Of a stretch of 64,000 nt of DNA, positions 61,501 to 64,000 are shown one piece after another. The DNA is from Apostichopus japonicus (taxonomy: Eukaryota; Echinodermata; Holothuroidea; Aspidochirotida; Stichopodidae), in contig NC_092571.1 in NCBI RefSeq assembly GCF_037975245.1, positions 22,367,917 to 22,431,916 on the forward strand. Reading direction: 5' to 3'. The translations under genes and the position numbers were made by a program. Below the pieces are notes generated by a model. It did not search any database, had not been told where the DNA came from, and saw only the letters and a list, made by a program, of their open reading frames with translations. How positions within the stretch are numbered: position 1 is the first letter of the stretch; each line of letters begins with the position of its first letter.

Positions 61501-63891
61501 GGTAATTGAGCACCGATTACATGCTGAGCAACTGTTGCCTTGTTTGTAAACATATCTCTAGACAGGGAAGCTTGTACAAATGTCATACTTGAATAAAGCA
61601 AAGCCTATTGTTTTTGAGGACAAAGATCACATAAGGGAACCTTCAGGTATTGGATCTATAAAGGAATAAAAATAATTGCATCTTCGAAACCGCAGTTGTA
61701 ATGTCTCATTTCTTGCATTTGCATGTGCTCCAAGACAACAACATTTAAACTAAGATGAAAATTAATATAGCGTATAACGATTGATCAGGAGAAATATTAC
61801 TGTTCAATTCTTGAATAAAGCAATGTGGTTTGGTCTGATTTACGGGGAATATCTTGTAATCCGGCGAATATGTTAAAGCTTATCCCTAGCAACCTCCTCA
61901 TTTCTAACTCTTCTCCATTTTCATGAAGTATTTTTAAATATAATTAAGTATTTGAATGCATTTTCACTTTGTTTCATTGTCTTCAATTTGTCACTTTTTT
62001 AATTAGCCCATGTTCCTGTATCTACCATTCCAAGCAGTTCATGGCCCTCTACAAGTACCACAGAGTTACAAGGACCTCTATCCAAACATCACCAACAAAG
62101 CCAGACAAACATTACTGGGAATGGTGACGTGCATGGACGAAGGTATCGGTAATATCACCCAGCATCTGAAACAGGAAGGTTTATGGAATGACACTGTTCT
62201 TGTCTTTTCCACAGGTAATTGTAGCCAAAGTTTTCTAAGGCAATGAGTAGACAATCTCTCAGATCTTGCAAAAGAATGTAGATGTTTTAATGTCGTAGGT
62301 TTTGCTTTTAAATATTGGTGAGGGCATCGTTGGTCAAATGGCTAGGGCAATGGACTTGTGATGTCAGGATTGCAGGTTTGAGTCCTGGCCAGATGATTAC
62401 ATTGTGTCCTTGTTGGACAAGGCACTTTACCTCCATTTCCTCTCTCTCTCCAGGTGTATAAATTGGGACCTGCGAGGTAACTTGTAAATATAATTGTGAC
62501 AAGCTACCAATTAACACATGGTTCCTGTTACTATTCCCAGTCACTTGCGAAATTTCTTGTTGGTCTTCTTGTTGCTTTTGTATGTTCTTTAATCTCTTTC
62601 TTAATTACCCATTCCTTACTCCCTTGCTAACATACTAGTGTCTTTCTCATAGATAATGGCGGTCAGATTTTGGTCGGAGGGAGCAACTTCCCTCTCAGAG
62701 GATGGAAAGGTAGTTTATGGGAAGGTGGACTTCATGGAGTTGGTTTCGTGTCCGGAGGTATCATTCCCGAATCAAGAAAGGGAGTCTTCAGTTCGGAATT
62801 AATCCATGTATCTGATTGGTTCCCGACTCTTGTCAAGGGTGTCGCAGGATGGGATCTGAATGGTACATCTTTGGATGGATTCAACCAGTGGCCTACAATA
62901 AGGTAACCCCATTAATACTCGTTCTCGACTTAAGTTTCTCCAAAAAGTTCAACGACAAAAAAAGTTAAGACTGATTAGTCTCCTTTTATTATATTGATGT
63001 ATCTGATAATATATGACAAGAAACAATGCATTTTCAAGATTTTTTACCCCCTTCCATTTTGAATAGTCAAGGGGCATCCTCACCACGAATGGAACTCCTG
63101 CACAACATAGATCCCATATTCAACTCGTCCTCAAAGCCGTCCATGACAAGGAAAGAGCCGGTCAGTTTCGATCAGAGTATACGAGCAGCTCTCCGTCTGG
63201 GAGACTGGAAAATAGTGACAGGAAATCCAGGTCAGTGTTCTTAAAAGTTGACAAACAAATAAGAATAAATAAAATAAATAAATAAAAAATAAAAGTTAAT
63301 AAGTCATACTGTATCCTTCCAATAAAAGAAGGACTTATTACTGTCTGGTTCATGTTTGACTTTTTAATCAAGTTTAGTTTTCCTGAATATTCCATTCCAT
63401 TGATAGTCATAAAGAGCTCAATCATCGTACGAAGACACTTAAATCGGTAAAGGTGTTGGCAAGTCGAACGATTCCATAGAAACAGGTTCAATGGAAGGAG
63501 GAATGGACACCATCCTCTCACAGGATAATATTGTAAAGGATTGGCTCCCTTGAAAGTGCCTTCTTACTCAATCTATGGCTCTTTTATACGTCGTATTTAT
63601 AATCATGGGTCTACTTCATTTCCAGGTAATGGGAGCTGGATTTCTCCTCCTGAGGACGGAACACCCTCTGTTCACCCCAACGAGCCCGCGTCCAAAAATT
63701 TGTGGCTTTTCAATATTAAACAAGACCCTTACGAGTACTTTGACCTCTCTGAGAGTCAGACCGATATAGTCAAGGAGCTGTTGGGGAGATTAGACTTTTA
63801 CTACAAAGGAGCTGTACCCGTCGAATACCCCGATGGGGACCCAAATTGTGACCCCGCTTTGCATAACAATACGTGGTCCAGTTGGGAGTGA
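58591..63891 (+). CDS. ARSB: Arylsulfatase B-like lysosomal sulfatase (seven exons)
   Basis: Exons: 58591-58833, 59874-60060, 60835-61031, 62007-62214, 62653-62902, 63067-63230, 63626-63891. Introns are GT-AG, phases close, and the product is 504 aa (human ARSB 533). Residues 1-19 form a signal peptide. Metal-binding D30-D31 lie in FILADDYG. C68 in [13 protein letters not shown] is the Cys converted to formylglycine (C-x-P-x-R). K122 and H124 lie in VGKWHLG, H221 in [10 protein letters not shown]279-N280 in FSTDNGG (the Asp codon is split by an intron) and K297 before [28 protein letters not shown] and LWLFNI are ARSB/I/J-group blocks. The family hydrolyses sulfate esters of N-acetylgalactosamine 4-sulfate glycosaminoglycans. 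ARSB rather than ARSI/J is judged from the overall match, including CDP near the C-terminus. Start: ATG with purine context directly before the signal peptide. Confidence 0.95.
60310..60690 (+). pseudogene. LINE 3' end in arylsulfatase intron 2
   Basis: Broken plus-strand frames read [13 protein letters not shown], then [20 protein letters not shown] and HLFTC. This is the well-known C-terminal tail of Jockey/CR1-group LINE polymerases. The non-coding end GCGCCTTGAGCAGTGAC ... TTTGGCGCTATATAAG and an ATTATTATT-like tail follow. It is 5'-truncated with no RT core. Confidence 0.85.
61130..61610 (-). pseudogene. LINE 3' end in arylsulfatase intron 3 (antisense)
   Basis: The minus-strand frame 61601-61299 contains [20 protein letters not shown], then [10 protein letters not shown] and [17 protein letters not shown]. 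This resembles the terminal segment of a non-LTR retrotransposon polymerase. The 3' end contains GAATTTATTGTCCCAATCGG when read on the plus strand. No catalytic region is present. Confidence 0.65.
62316..62545 (+). mobile_element. tRNA-derived SINE family 2 with head
   Basis: The head carries an A-box-like TGGTCAAATGGCTAGGG and a B box GGTTTGAGTCC, followed by TGTGTCCTTGTTGGACAAGG, a (CT)n stretch, and ACCTGCGAGGTAACTTGTAA. The last block is shared with the antisense copy at 38107. It lies in arylsulfatase intron 4 and is 3'-truncated relative to that copy. Confidence 0.85.
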
Positions 63892-63982
63892 GAGAGATTC
63901 TGTACCCATTCCAAACGGCGATGAAAGTATATTAACAGCTCTGCAGATGGAGATCAAGTATCTTAAAATGATTTGTATGCTA

Positions 63983-63988
63983 AATAAA
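63983..63988 (+). promoter_or_regulatory. Probable arylsulfatase poly(A) signal
   Basis: AATAAA 92 bp after the stop codon and 12 bp from the window edge. It is the first canonical hexamer after the stop. Confidence 0.6.
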
Positions 63989-64000
63989 TATTTTTAATAT

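Overview
The window is animal nuclear DNA, not microbial. It holds multi-exon genes with GT-AG introns, tRNA-derived SINEs, LINE remnants, cut-and-paste transposon remnants with terminal inverted repeats, long (AT)n tracts and two large satellite families. The proteins and repeats suggest a marine invertebrate, possibly an echinoderm or other invertebrate deuterostome. The species assignment is inference.

Layout. 1-20250: one uninterrupted 165-bp satellite with tRNA-like (Pol III type 2) promoter boxes in every unit, ending in a 44-bp inverted copy of itself (20200-20294). 20295-27116: transposon remnants, a 42-bp minisatellite and a decayed CR1/Jockey-like LINE. 27154-33880 (+): SLC33A1, acetyl-CoA transporter, six coding exons and 532 aa. 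Its introns carry a palindromic MITE, a TIR element inside (AT)n, a G-rich minisatellite, and a tandem duplication that copied the acceptor of its last exon. 33881-38617: SINE and LINE debris. 38618-44371 (-): ZMYND12 (MYND finger plus TPR-like helices), seven exons and 378 aa, with a hAT-like element flanked by a perfect 8-bp target duplication in one intron. 45136-57866: two arrays of the same ~213-bp satellite in opposite orientation (13 and 22 copies). They enclose a 5.3-kb spacer encoding, on the minus strand, a PHD-finger plus Ulp1 (C48) SUMO-protease-like protein broken by one TGA at the canonical Ulp1 Trp. 58591-63891 (+): arylsulfatase B-like lysosomal sulfatase, seven exons and 504 aa.

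The three intact genes are single-copy housekeeping-type genes with no operon-like relation: ER/Golgi acetyl-CoA import, a cilium/sperm-associated MYND protein, and lysosomal glycosaminoglycan desulfation. The least ordinary parts are the tRNA-like satellite, with 122 exact periods and a 29-unit higher-order duplication, and the inverted satellite arrays around the PHD-Ulp1 unit, which could be a large foldback-like mobile element.

Exon coordinates were derived by reading splice sites and checking that codon phase closes across every junction. Family assignments rest on remembered conserved motifs, since no search could be run.
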